Assembly (NCBI GenBank): GCA_026398675.1 | Contig: JAPLSK010000170.1 | Location: 1 to 20,527, forward strand | DNA: 20,527 bases | DNA from: a bacterium | GTDB taxonomy: Bacteria; RBG-13-66-14 | Direction of reading: 5' to 3' | In this document: in pieces, positions 13,478 through 20,177 of the stretch | Position numbering within the stretch: the stretch's first letter is position 1 | Layout of the letters: each line of letters opens with the position of its first letter | The notes under the pieces: model-generated | What the model saw: only the letters and a program-made list of their open reading frames with translations | What the model was told of the DNA's origin: nothing | The model's database searches: none | Translations under genes and position numbers: made by a program

Positions 13478-14422
13478 TTACCTCAGGGTGTCCGCCAGGC
13501 AGACCCCCCACTCGACGACGGTGAAGCCCTGGCGCTCGAACTTCGGAATCACCGGCTCGGGAAGATACCAGTCCGCCGTCGCCGTGGTCTCATCCAGCGG
13601 TTCGATCAGGAAGAAAAGGCGCAGGACGGAGTCCGGCTCCGGTTCGACGCGCAGCTCCACCACGGCGTCAATCTCGTCCGTCTGGGGGTAGACCGCGTAG
13701 AACGAGGATTCGGTCAACCGCGGCGTCCAGTATTCCAGAAAGTCGTCCACCTCGCGGTCGGCGAAACCGTACTCCCCCAGGATGCTGGTGAAGAAGTCGC
13801 CCAGGACGTCGCGGGTGATAATCCAGCCGCGCCCCCGCTGCCAGACGTCGGGCGCGTCGGCCTCGTAGAAGAGGTAGCCGTAGCGCGGGGCGTCGAAGAT
13901 GACCTCCTTGCCTTCGACCTCGCCGACGATGTAGCCCCGGCTGTCGGATAGGTAGCCGTCCGGCTCGACGGTGACGTTCCAGCCGTCGCCGTAGGTCGGG
14001 TCGGAGCGGGTCAACGCGCAGCCGTCGGCCATCTCCAGCCGGACCGTAACGTCGGTCGTCTGTGGCGGGTAGAGGTAGATGTTGGGCTTCTCGACGGTGA
14101 GAACCTGATCGTCGGGGGGGCGTCGCAGTGTTATATGCACGGTCGAACGGATGCCCGCGATTATCAGCAGATCCTTCAGCGTGAAGTCCACGTATCCCGG
14201 GGCGGAGCAGGTTACGTCGTACACCCCCGGGGGGACGAGGGTTTCGAAGTACCCGTCCTCGTCGGATGTGGCGTGGATGTCCGTGCCTCCAACCCGGATG
14301 GTGGCGTAGGGAATGGGCATCCCGCTCTCGTTGCAGACCACCCCCGACAGCGTGGCGTAATCCTCCGCCGGGAGCGCCGCCGTGATTAAGGCCAGCACCA
14401 GCAAGACCGGTATTTTTCCCAT
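13478..14422 (-). CDS. Secreted KPNIYLYP/GFTVVEWG-domain protein, paralogue 5 of 5
   Basis: 314 residues. Two ATGs (14428 and 14422) follow AGGAGAGG; 14422 has the better spacing (six bases) and is chosen. A signal peptide ends near A-L-P-A-E. Residues ~24-100 form a carboxypeptidase-regulatory-like domain (L-S-G-V-V-C-N-E-S-G-M-P-I-P-Y-A-T-I-R-V, D-E-D-G-Y-F, P-P-G-V-Y-D-V-T). The shared C-terminal domain follows: E-K-P-N-I-Y-L-Y-P near 111, Y-G-D-G-W-N-V-T-V-E-P-D-G near 145, Y-L-F-Y-E-A near 185, F-L-E-Y-W-T-P-R-L near 229, Y-P-Q, and G-F-T-V-V-E-W-G-V near 299. From memory the same domain occurs in many bacterial secreted proteins without a known function. It is the last gene of the array, 12 bases after paralogue 4. 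Confidence 0.88.
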   Translation of the reverse strand: MGKIPVLLVLALITAALPAEDYATLSGVVCNESGMPIPYATIRVGGTDIHATSDEDGYFETLVPPGVYDVTCSAPGYVDFTLKDLLIIAGIRSTVHITLRRPPDDQVLTVEKPNIYLYPPQTTDVTVRLEMADGCALTRSDPTYGDGWNVTVEPDGYLSDSRGYIVGEVEGKEVIFDAPRYGYLFYEADAPDVWQRGRGWIITRDVLGDFFTSILGEYGFADREVDDFLEYWTPRLTESSFYAVYPQTDEIDAVVELRVEPEPDSVLRLFFLIEPLDETTATADWYLPEPVIPKFERQGFTVVEWGVCLADTLR

Positions 14423-14434
14423 CGGCATCCTCTC

Positions 14435-15388
14435 CTACAGGATGACCCCCCACTCGACGACCGTGAAGCCCTCCCGGGCGACGGGGGGGATGACGGGGGA
14501 GGAGATGTCTATCTTAACACCCGGCGGGACCTCCTCGATCAGGAAGACGACGCGGCGGAGGGAGTCGGGTGCGGGGGAGATGTCGAGGGTGTAGAGGGCG
14601 TCCACCCTGTCATCCACCAGGGGCCGAACGACGTAATCGCCGGGGTGGTCCAGGCGGGGGATCCACCACTCGATGAAATCCTCGATCTCGCGACCGATGA
14701 AGCCGCAACCCGTGAGGATCTCCCGGAAGGAGCCTTCCCGGTCGGCGGCGGGGACGATCCAGCAGTGGGCGGGAGTCTCGATCTCCGGCAGGCGGACCTC
14801 ATAGTAGAGATAGTCGCAGGTGTCGTTGATCCGGCCCTCCGGCGTGACGGTGACCAACCAGCCGTCGGCGTAGGGCGGATCGGCGGTGAGGAGGGCGGCG
14901 CTGGCGGGCAGGAGTAGCTGGACGGCGATCTCGGCGGTCGCTTCGGGATAGAGGTAGAGGTTGGGCCGGCGGTCAATCAGCCCCGCGTCGTAGTCGAGCA
15001 GGATGCGGCAGGTGTATCGGCTGCCGGCTTCGATGGTGAACATGATCGGCGTCAGAGGGGTGTATTCACCGGTTTCGCAGTTCATCAGGTACGGCCCCGG
15101 CGGGATGTCCCCAATGCTGAAGCGGCCTTGGGCGCCGGTTTGGGCAATAAAGTCCGGCTTATGATAGGAGACGTCGTCTTCCGTGCCGGGGTCACGGCGT
15201 GTAAGGGTCACCTGCGCCCCGATGAGGGGACACTGGTCGGCACCGTCCAGCACCTCCCCGGTCAGAGAGGGCTGTTCTCCCTCAGCCGCGACCTCGATGA
15301 CGATCTCCGGATTCGAGGGAGTGAACGGGGCGACGTCCGCGACGGACGCAATGATAGAGAGCAACAGGAAGATGGCGGGTCCGCGCAT
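14435..15388 (-). CDS. Secreted KPNIYLYP/GFTVVEWG-domain protein, paralogue 4 of 5
   Basis: 317 residues, ATG 15388 with GGGAGG four bases upstream. The signal peptide ends around residue 18-20. A beta-sandwich regulatory-like domain (about 40-132: S-L-T-G-E-V-L-D-G-A, P-L-I-G-A-Q-V-T-L, G-R-F-S-I-G-D-I-P-P-G-P-Y) carries an extra Arg/Asp loop. The C-terminal domain is the most divergent of the five: R-P-N-L-Y-L-Y-P (141-148) replaces K-P-N-I-Y-L-Y-P, Y-L-Y-Y-E replaces L-F-Y-E, and the Y-P-Q motif is lost (V-V-R-P). The Trp motifs F-I-E-W-W-I-P-R-L and G-F-T-V-V-E-W-G-V-I-L are kept, and the protein stops directly after the latter. It lies 17 bases after paralogue 3. Confidence 0.87.
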   Translation of the reverse strand: MRGPAIFLLLSIIASVADVAPFTPSNPEIVIEVAAEGEQPSLTGEVLDGADQCPLIGAQVTLTRRDPGTEDDVSYHKPDFIAQTGAQGRFSIGDIPPGPYLMNCETGEYTPLTPIMFTIEAGSRYTCRILLDYDAGLIDRRPNLYLYPEATAEIAVQLLLPASAALLTADPPYADGWLVTVTPEGRINDTCDYLYYEVRLPEIETPAHCWIVPAADREGSFREILTGCGFIGREIEDFIEWWIPRLDHPGDYVVRPLVDDRVDALYTLDISPAPDSLRRVVFLIEEVPPGVKIDISSPVIPPVAREGFTVVEWGVIL

Positions 15389-15405
15389 GATTCCTCCCGA
15401 AAGAG

Positions 15406-16356
15406 TCAGTAAATCCGGTTACCGTCGCCCTGTTCAATGACGACGCCCCACTCGCAGACCGTGAAGCCGAAGTGGTGGAAGATCGGGATTACCGGCTCGG
15501 AGACGTAGCGGTCCACGAGGTCCACGCCGGAGATGACGTAGTAGAGGCGGAAGATTTCGGCCGGCGGAGGCAGGACGGTGAGCGTAATCCGGGGCTCGAT
15601 TTCCCGAGCGTACTGGGGGTAGATGACGTAGAAGGCGCTGCCCTCCAGGCGGGGGATCCAGTACTCGATGAAGTCGGCGGTCTCGCGCTCGTTGAAGCCG
15701 TGGGCGGCGAGGTTCTCGGTAAAGAACTCCTCCAGTTGCCGCTGCTGTACGACCCAGCCCCGGTCGAATTGCCAGTCCGCCGGCACCTGGGCCTCGTAGA
15801 ACAGGTGGCCGTACCCGCCCTCGATTTTCCCGTCGGGCGCGACGCCCACCGTCCAACCGTCATCGTAAGTCGGCTCCGAGGCCGTCACTCCGCCCCCGGC
15901 GGGGAACCCCAACCGCACCGTCACGGCGGTTTCCGATTCCGGGTAGAGGTAGATGTTGGGCTTCTTCACCTCCGTCATGTACTCCAGGATGAAGTCGTAG
16001 GTCAGCTTCTCCCCGGCGGTGACGGCGATGTCGAGGGCGTAGGCCGGTTCGTAGTCGCTGCTCCGGCAGATGAAGTCGTAGGTGTCGGGCAGGATGCCCT
16101 CGAGCGAGTACCAGCCCTTATCGTCGGTCGTCGCCTGGTAGAGCGGCTCGTCCGTGAAGAGCCAGGGATGGTTCTCCAGGCTCGGCTCGACGCCGCTCGT
16201 CTTCTCCACGTCGGTTTCCCTGGCCGGAAAGAGCTCGACGGAGGCGCCGGAGACTGTGTCGCCGGCGAGGTCGTGGACGATGCCGGTCATGGTCGCCGTC
16301 TCGGAAGCCGTCGCGCTCAGGGCGATTGCGATGAGAATAAGAACGGTCGTTCGCAT
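15406..16356 (-). CDS. Secreted KPNIYLYP/GFTVVEWG-domain protein, paralogue 3 of 5
   Basis: 316 residues, ATG 16356 with GGGGGAG three bases upstream. The signal peptide (M-R-T-T-V-L-I-L-I-A-I-A-L-S-A-T-A-S) closely resembles that of the secreted protein at 4400-5056. A carboxypeptidase-regulatory-like domain (about 22-125: M-T-G-I-V-H-D-L-A-G-D-T-V-S-G-A-S-V-E-L, later T-D-D-K-G-W-Y-S-L) carries an inserted loop of about 30 residues (near 45-72). The C-terminal domain has K-P-N-I-Y-L-Y-P (132-139), Y-D-D-G-W-T-V-G-V-A-P-D-G, H-L-F-Y-E-A, F-I-E-Y-W-I-P-R-L, I-Y-P-Q-Y and G-F-T-V-C-E-W-G-V, where Cys replaces the second Val. It lies 14 bases after paralogue 2, same operon. Confidence 0.88.
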   Translation of the reverse strand: MRTTVLILIAIALSATASETATMTGIVHDLAGDTVSGASVELFPARETDVEKTSGVEPSLENHPWLFTDEPLYQATTDDKGWYSLEGILPDTYDFICRSSDYEPAYALDIAVTAGEKLTYDFILEYMTEVKKPNIYLYPESETAVTVRLGFPAGGGVTASEPTYDDGWTVGVAPDGKIEGGYGHLFYEAQVPADWQFDRGWVVQQRQLEEFFTENLAAHGFNERETADFIEYWIPRLEGSAFYVIYPQYAREIEPRITLTVLPPPAEIFRLYYVISGVDLVDRYVSEPVIPIFHHFGFTVCEWGVVIEQGDGNRIY

Positions 16357-16370
16357 CTGCTCCCCCTTTT

Positions 16371-17522
16371 TTAGTAGAGGTAGGCGTCCATGTCACCGGG
16401 GCTGAGGATGACCCCCCACTCGTGGACGGTGAAGCCGCCGATCTCGCGGGCCGGAATCGTCGCCGGCATCAGGTCGAAAACCTCGTCCAGCCCCTCGACG
16501 GCGTAGGCCAGCCGGATGACGGTCCAGGGCTCCGGCTCGACCTCGAGGCCGACCATCCCGTCGTAGATGGGGTCGTACTGGGGGTAGAGGGCGAAGAAGG
16601 GGCGGTCGTCCAGGCGCGGCACCCAGAACTCGACAAAATCCTCGATTTCATTCTCGTAGAAGCCCGTGGCGGTTAAATTTTCCCGGAAAAAGGTCCCCAG
16701 GTCACCCCGGGCCACCACCCAGCCTTCCTCGCGCTGGACTTTCCCCCCGCTCCGGGCCTCGTAGAAGAGGAACGTGTGCTCGCCGTCAATGGTTCCCTCG
16801 TGGGTGACGGTGACCGTCCAGCCTTCGCCGTAGGGCGGGTCGGAGACGGTGAGCATCCCGCCCGCCGGGAAGTCGAGCCTCACCCGCACCTCGGTCTCCT
16901 CGACGGGGTAGATGTAGATGTTGGGCTTGGCGATGCCGTCGGCCTCCTCGAGGGAGACGGTCAGTTGGTAATCGGTGTCCAAGGAGAAGGTGAGGGTTTT
17001 TTCAAAAGTCTCGTCCCCGAGGGAGACGGCATCCTCCAACAGCGTGGAACGGTCGCCCACGGTCACCCGCAGGTCCCAGGTCCCTCGCGGGACCTCGTAA
17101 TCGTGGAACCAGCCCTCCTCTTCCGTCACGTAGCTCTTGCCGATGCCCACCAGCTCGATCACCGCGCCCGCCACGGGGTCGCCCGCGGCGTTGGTCAGGG
17201 TTCCGGTGAACGACATGAAGATGTTCTCGACCATGAAGGTCTCCCCACCCAGCTCGATGCAGGCCCAGCCCACGGTGCCGTCGGGGGCCTGACTCCGGGC
17301 CCAGTCGTCCTCCATCTCCGCGTACGGCACTTTGTCGCCCAGATGGAGCGTTCCGACGACCTCCGAGCCCTCGACGGACGGCAGGTCGCGGATGCGCAGG
17401 GTGTCCACGATTACGGTCAGCGTGGACAGGGGCATATCGAACCCGCCCTCCTCCTGGGCCTGGACGGCCGTGGCGAGGTTCGCGAAAATTACCAGGGCGC
17501 ACACGATGGTCACGGTTTTCAT
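16371..17522 (-). CDS. Secreted SH3b plus KPNIYLYP/GFTVVEWG-domain protein, paralogue 2 of 5
   Basis: 383 residues from ATG 17522 (GGGAGG with ideal spacing); an in-frame start at 17537 is rejected because it lacks a ribosome site and would spoil the signal peptide M-K-T-V-T-I-V-C-A-L-V-I-F-A-N-L-A-T-A-V-Q-A. It is the only paralogue with a bacterial SH3 domain (about 34-92: L-R-I-R-D-L-P-S-V-E-G-S-E-V-V-G-T-L-H-L-G-D-K-V, D-G-T-V-G-W-A-C-I-E-L). A regulatory-like domain follows (about 105-180), then the shared domain: K-P-N-I-Y-I-Y-P (199-206), Y-G-E-G-W-T-V-T-V, F-L-F-Y-E-A, F-V-E-F-W-V-P-R-L, L-Y-P-Q-Y, G-F-T-V-H-E-W-G-V-I-L. SH3b modules often bind cell-wall peptides, which suggests a periplasmic or wall role (inference). 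Confidence 0.9.
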   Translation of the reverse strand: MKTVTIVCALVIFANLATAVQAQEEGGFDMPLSTLTVIVDTLRIRDLPSVEGSEVVGTLHLGDKVPYAEMEDDWARSQAPDGTVGWACIELGGETFMVENIFMSFTGTLTNAAGDPVAGAVIELVGIGKSYVTEEEGWFHDYEVPRGTWDLRVTVGDRSTLLEDAVSLGDETFEKTLTFSLDTDYQLTVSLEEADGIAKPNIYIYPVEETEVRVRLDFPAGGMLTVSDPPYGEGWTVTVTHEGTIDGEHTFLFYEARSGGKVQREEGWVVARGDLGTFFRENLTATGFYENEIEDFVEFWVPRLDDRPFFALYPQYDPIYDGMVGLEVEPEPWTVIRLAYAVEGLDEVFDLMPATIPAREIGGFTVHEWGVILSPGDMDAYLY

Positions 17523-17532
17523 TTCCCCTCCC

Positions 17533-17552
17533 AACATGGAGACAAGGGGTTT
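17533..17552. repeat. CAAGGGGTTTAAACCCCTTG palindrome between paralogues
   Basis: A perfect 20-base palindrome preceded by GGAGA, in the 49-base gap between paralogues 1 and 2. It is 10 bp from the paralogue 2 start and just outside its ribosome site. On the minus strand no T-run follows, so it is unlikely to be a terminator, though it could fold in the operon mRNA. Confidence 0.7.
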
Positions 17553-17571
17553 AAACCCCTTGCCTTCTATT

Positions 17572-18609
17572 TTAGTGCAGGTAAACCTTAGCGTCGCTCT
17601 GTTTCAGGATGACGCCCCATTCCACGACGGTGAAGCCCCGGCGCTCGAAGGGCGCAATCGCCGGCTCGGTCGGAGCCAACTCCTCTTTTTCCCAACTGCC
17701 CCGGATGGTGAACACCACCCGCAGGACGGAGTCCGGCGCGGGAAAGACGCCCAGGGAGACGAGCTTTTCGTACTCCGTGCCCACCTGGGGGTAGACGGCG
17801 AAGAGGGGGTAGTCGGTGAGCCGGGGCGCCCAGAACTCCAGAAAATCCTCTATCTCCCTGCCGGCGAAGCCGTAGGCCGCGAGCTTTTCCCGGAAGAAGG
17901 GCTCGATCTCATCCCGGTCCACCACCCAGCCGTAATCGAGCTGCCCCGGACCCGCGACCTCCCCCTCGTAGAAGAGGTAGTCGTACTCACCCGCGGGCTC
18001 CCCCCGCGCCGGGATGGGCCAGTGCTCCCCCGTATCCGGGTCCAGGAAGTAGACGGGCTCGTAGGCGGTTATCCGCCCCTCGGGGGTGATGGTGACATCC
18101 CAGCCCTCGAGGTACTCGGGTTCCGAAGTGGTCATCCGGCCCGCGCCGACGAAGGAGAGCCAGACGCGGACGTCGGCCTCGGCCTCGGGGTAGAGGTAGA
18201 TGTTGGGCTTGCCGGCGACGTAGGGGTTCTCTTCGGTGGTGTAGAGATGGAGTATATAGTCGCGCCCAAGGTAAAAATGGATGACGTGCTCGGCGGTCGC
18301 CGCGGTGAGGGGGGGCGTGACGAGCTCGGTGGTGTCTTCGCCTATGGTGCACCGTACGGTCGCGGCTCCCTCGGAGAGTTTAGCGTGTTTAAAGAAACCG
18401 CCCTCGTCGGTGGTGAGGACCGCGTCCAGCCCGGTGAACTCTACGGCGGCGCCGGCCACAGGGTTACCGTCCGCGTCCTGTAACTGACCGGAGACGAACA
18501 CCGCCGGCCCTACGGTCGCGCCCTCGACCTCCGCATTCTGCGCCGTCGCGGGCAGGAGCAGCGTCAACAAAATAAGGACCAGCAGTCGAGGCGGCCGGAT
18601 TACGCCCAC
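17572..18609 (-). CDS. Secreted KPNIYLYP/GFTVVEWG-domain protein, paralogue 1 of 5
   Basis: 345 residues, start GTG 18609 with GGAGGT five bases upstream. The signal peptide has a long Leu core (L-L-V-L-I-L-L-T-L-L-L-P-A-T-A). The regulatory-like domain covers about 38-115 (V-S-G-Q-L-Q-D-A-D-G-N-P-V-A-G-A-A-V-E-F, T-T-D-E-G-G-F-F). The shared domain has K-P-N-I-Y-L-Y-P-E (134-142), Y-L-E-G-W-D-V-T-I-T-P-E-G, then an extra loop of about 25 residues (near 185-210, D-P-D-T-G-E-H-W-P-I-P-A-R-G-E) not found in paralogues 2-4. After that come Y-L-F-Y-E-G, F-L-E-F-W-A-P-R-L, V-Y-P-Q and G-F-T-V-V-E-W-G-V-I-L. It starts 20 bases after the Cys-motif gene, making it first of the five. Confidence 0.88.
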   Translation of the reverse strand: MGVIRPPRLLVLILLTLLLPATAQNAEVEGATVGPAVFVSGQLQDADGNPVAGAAVEFTGLDAVLTTDEGGFFKHAKLSEGAATVRCTIGEDTTELVTPPLTAATAEHVIHFYLGRDYILHLYTTEENPYVAGKPNIYLYPEAEADVRVWLSFVGAGRMTTSEPEYLEGWDVTITPEGRITAYEPVYFLDPDTGEHWPIPARGEPAGEYDYLFYEGEVAGPGQLDYGWVVDRDEIEPFFREKLAAYGFAGREIEDFLEFWAPRLTDYPLFAVYPQVGTEYEKLVSLGVFPAPDSVLRVVFTIRGSWEKEELAPTEPAIAPFERRGFTVVEWGVILKQSDAKVYLH

Positions 18610-18629
18610 AATCCACCTCCGGGAAAAAA

Positions 18630-19448
18630 CTACAGGCTCACGTGCAGCTCCACCCCCAGGGCGGCGGCGAAGAAGAGCGCGAAGAGGTAGGTCTTCAGGT
18701 CGCAGGTGCTCGGGTCGTCGTAGGGCTCGGGGTAGATGTCGAAGGCCAGCTTCTCCTCGATTTCGCCGGTGTCCGTCTCGGAGACGCCGATAACGGGCCG
18801 GTCCTCGTCCTCGGGGTCCACGTCGGAGTCCAGGGCCCCCAGGAGCCCCAGGAGCATCAGGGCGTCGGCGGTCTTGAGGCTACCGGCGGCGAAGAGGGCG
18901 GCTAAAAGCTCGTTGGCGTTGAGGGTGAAGGGGCGTCCGCCGGAGTTCGCGGTGAGTCCCCAGGCGCTCGTCCCCTCGAGGAAGTCGTCGCCCTTGCTCC
19001 GCAGAAGGGCGATTTGGGCCGGGTCCGCCCGGCAGTTCTTCCAGAACTCCCGCCAGCCCCGGGCGGTCCAGGGCTCCACCTCGTTGGAAATCCTGTCGTA
19101 GAGCCATTGCTCGGCCTCGGCGGAGACGGGGTAGCCGACCGTGCCGAAGCACCCCGCGGTGTCGTCCAGGACGCAGGCCGGGCAATCGGCGCAGGGCCCG
19201 GTCTTCTCATCGAACCGTGCCGCCGCCTCGAGGATGTCCGACAGCGGCTCCACCACCTGGTCCACCCCATCCAGGGTGACGATGCGGTGGGTGAGCTTCA
19301 CGTCCTCGAAGCGGAGTCTCTTCTTCCGGGCCTCCCGCTTGGCGGTCCGGGCCATCAGTCGCCAGGTGCAGGCGCGCAGGAAAGCTTCCTCGCCGCCGAC
19401 GGAATCCTTGACCGCGCAGGGGCGCGTCACCACGTACTCGATGCTCAC
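18630..19448 (-). CDS. Cytosolic Cys-cluster protein of unknown function, head of the array operon
   Basis: 272 residues. GTG 19448 is chosen: GGAGG lies four bases upstream and the promoter predicts a transcript start near 19473. The longer frame to 19553 would begin before the promoter. There is no signal peptide. Residues 28-50 are strongly basic (R-T-A-K-R-E-A-R-K-K-R-L-R-F). Residues 86-100 hold C-A-D-C-P-A-C then C-F-G-T-V-G-Y-P-V-S, i.e. C-x2-C-x2-C-x7-C, which could bind zinc or an iron-sulfur cluster (inference). A helical region follows (E-Q-W-L-Y-D-R-I, then N-A-N-E-L-L-A-A-L-F-A-A-G). The C-terminus L-F-A-L-F-F-A-A-A-L-G-V-E-L-H-V-S-L is hydrophobic. The gene family is not recognised. 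Position suggests regulation or processing linked to the five secreted paralogues. Confidence 0.8.
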   Translation of the reverse strand: MSIEYVVTRPCAVKDSVGGEEAFLRACTWRLMARTAKREARKKRLRFEDVKLTHRIVTLDGVDQVVEPLSDILEAAARFDEKTGPCADCPACVLDDTAGCFGTVGYPVSAEAEQWLYDRISNEVEPWTARGWREFWKNCRADPAQIALLRSKGDDFLEGTSAWGLTANSGGRPFTLNANELLAALFAAGSLKTADALMLLGLLGALDSDVDPEDEDRPVIGVSETDTGEIEEKLAFDIYPEPYDDPSTCDLKTYLFALFFAAALGVELHVSL

Positions 19449-19479
19449 GAAACCTCCGGTGAAGCGTATGCCGCGATTA

Positions 19480-19507
19480 ATGATACCACGAACGGCGGGC
19501 GTGTAAA
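19480..19507 (-). promoter_or_regulatory. Promoter of the Cys-cluster/paralogue-array operon
   Basis: -35 TTTACA (19507-19502, 5 of 6), 16-base spacer, -10 TATCAT (19485-19480, 5 of 6). The start should be near 19473, with a 25-base leader containing GGAGG. No other convincing promoter is seen before 13478, so it may drive all six genes and perhaps guaA. Confidence 0.6.
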
Positions 19508-19520
19508 GGCGGAGGTGTAG

Positions 19521-19526
19521 TAAAAT
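19521..19526 (+). promoter_or_regulatory. Probable -10 element of smpB
   Basis: TAAAAT (5 of 6) on the plus strand, with no good -35. The start would be near 19533, giving a leader of about 32 bases. It lies back to back with the leftward promoter at 19480-19507. Confidence 0.35.
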
Positions 19527-19564
19527 GGGGTCGGAACGCAGGCTACTTTCCATACGGTTGCGCC

Positions 19565-20038
19565 GTGGATGACGACATCATAGTTCTGGCCCGGAACCGG
19601 CGGGCGCGGCACGACTACGCCATCGAGGAGGACTTCGAGGCGGGAATCGCCCTCGAGGGCTCCGAGGTGAAGAGCATCCGCGCGGGCCATGCGTCCATCG
19701 CCGAGGCCTACGTCCGGGTCTCCGAAGGCGAGGCCTGGGTGGTGGGGATGCACGTGGCGCGGTACAAGCCGGCGGGGTCCTTCCAGCCTGAAGAGGCCCG
19801 CTCTCGGCGGCTGCTCCTGCACTACCGCGAGATTCGGGAGCTCACCGTCGGCGTGGAGCGGCGGGGGATGACCATCGTCCCCCTGGAGCTCTACCTCCGG
19901 GGGAAGCTGGTCAAGCTCCGAATCGGCCTCGGGCGCGGCAGGCGTCAATACGACAAGCGGCAGGAGCTACGTCGGCGCGAGGACGAGCTGACGGCGAGGA
20001 GGGCCCAGTCCTACCGCCACAAGGGCGACGACGGTTAG
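19565..20038 (+). CDS. smpB: SsrA-binding protein (trans-translation)
   Basis: 157 residues, normal length. SmpB binds tmRNA and delivers it to stalled ribosomes. Family features: N-R-R-A-R-H-D-Y-A-I-E-E-D-F-E-A-G-I-A-L-E-G-S-E-V-K-S-I-R-A-G near the start, Y-V-R-V near 51, the oligonucleotide-binding core with R-R-L-L-L-H-Y-R-E-I and P-L-E-L-Y-L-R-G-K-L-V-K-L-R-I-G-L-G-R-G-R-R-Q-Y-D-K-R, and a basic C-terminal tail (K-R-Q-E-L-R-R-R) that enters the mRNA channel. The start is GTG 19565; the ATG four bases on is out of frame. There is no evident ribosome site. The tmRNA gene itself is not visible in the window. Confidence 0.97.
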   Translation: MDDDIIVLARNRRARHDYAIEEDFEAGIALEGSEVKSIRAGHASIAEAYVRVSEGEAWVVGMHVARYKPAGSFQPEEARSRRLLLHYREIRELTVGVERRGMTIVPLELYLRGKLVKLRIGLGRGRRQYDKRQELRRREDELTARRAQSYRHKGDDG

Positions 20039-20045
20039 AGGTTGG

Positions 20046-20177
20046 CCCGGATTCCGGTTATACTTTGTAAAAGCGTCGCATCGAAGGGAGAGGCTTGCGC
20101 GGATATGCCTTCCCGGATTCCGGTTATACTTTGTAAAAGCGTCGCATCGAAGGGAGAGGCTTGCGCGGATATGCCTT
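20046..20177 (+). repeat. Exact 66-bp tandem duplication
   Basis: Units 20046-20111 and 20112-20177 look identical by eye. Each unit holds a -10-like TATACT, a ribosome site AAGGGAGA and a TTG start followed by codons for R-G-Y-A. The whole start region of the downstream gene is therefore doubled. In the first unit the TTG at 20095 opens a 13-codon frame that ends at TAA 20134-20136 in the second unit. The gap 20039-20045 holds nothing. Confidence 0.9.

Noticed and set aside
15472..16374. 300-codon plus-strand frame opposite paralogue 3
   Set aside because: Shadow of a gene with paralogues on both sides; its sequence (V-H-E-V-H-A-G-D-D-V-V type) is the usual antisense of acidic coding DNA.
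20039..20160. tmRNA gene next to smpB
   Set aside because: No tRNA-like acceptor ends, T-arm or tag-coding frame is seen; the region is the 66-bp duplication.
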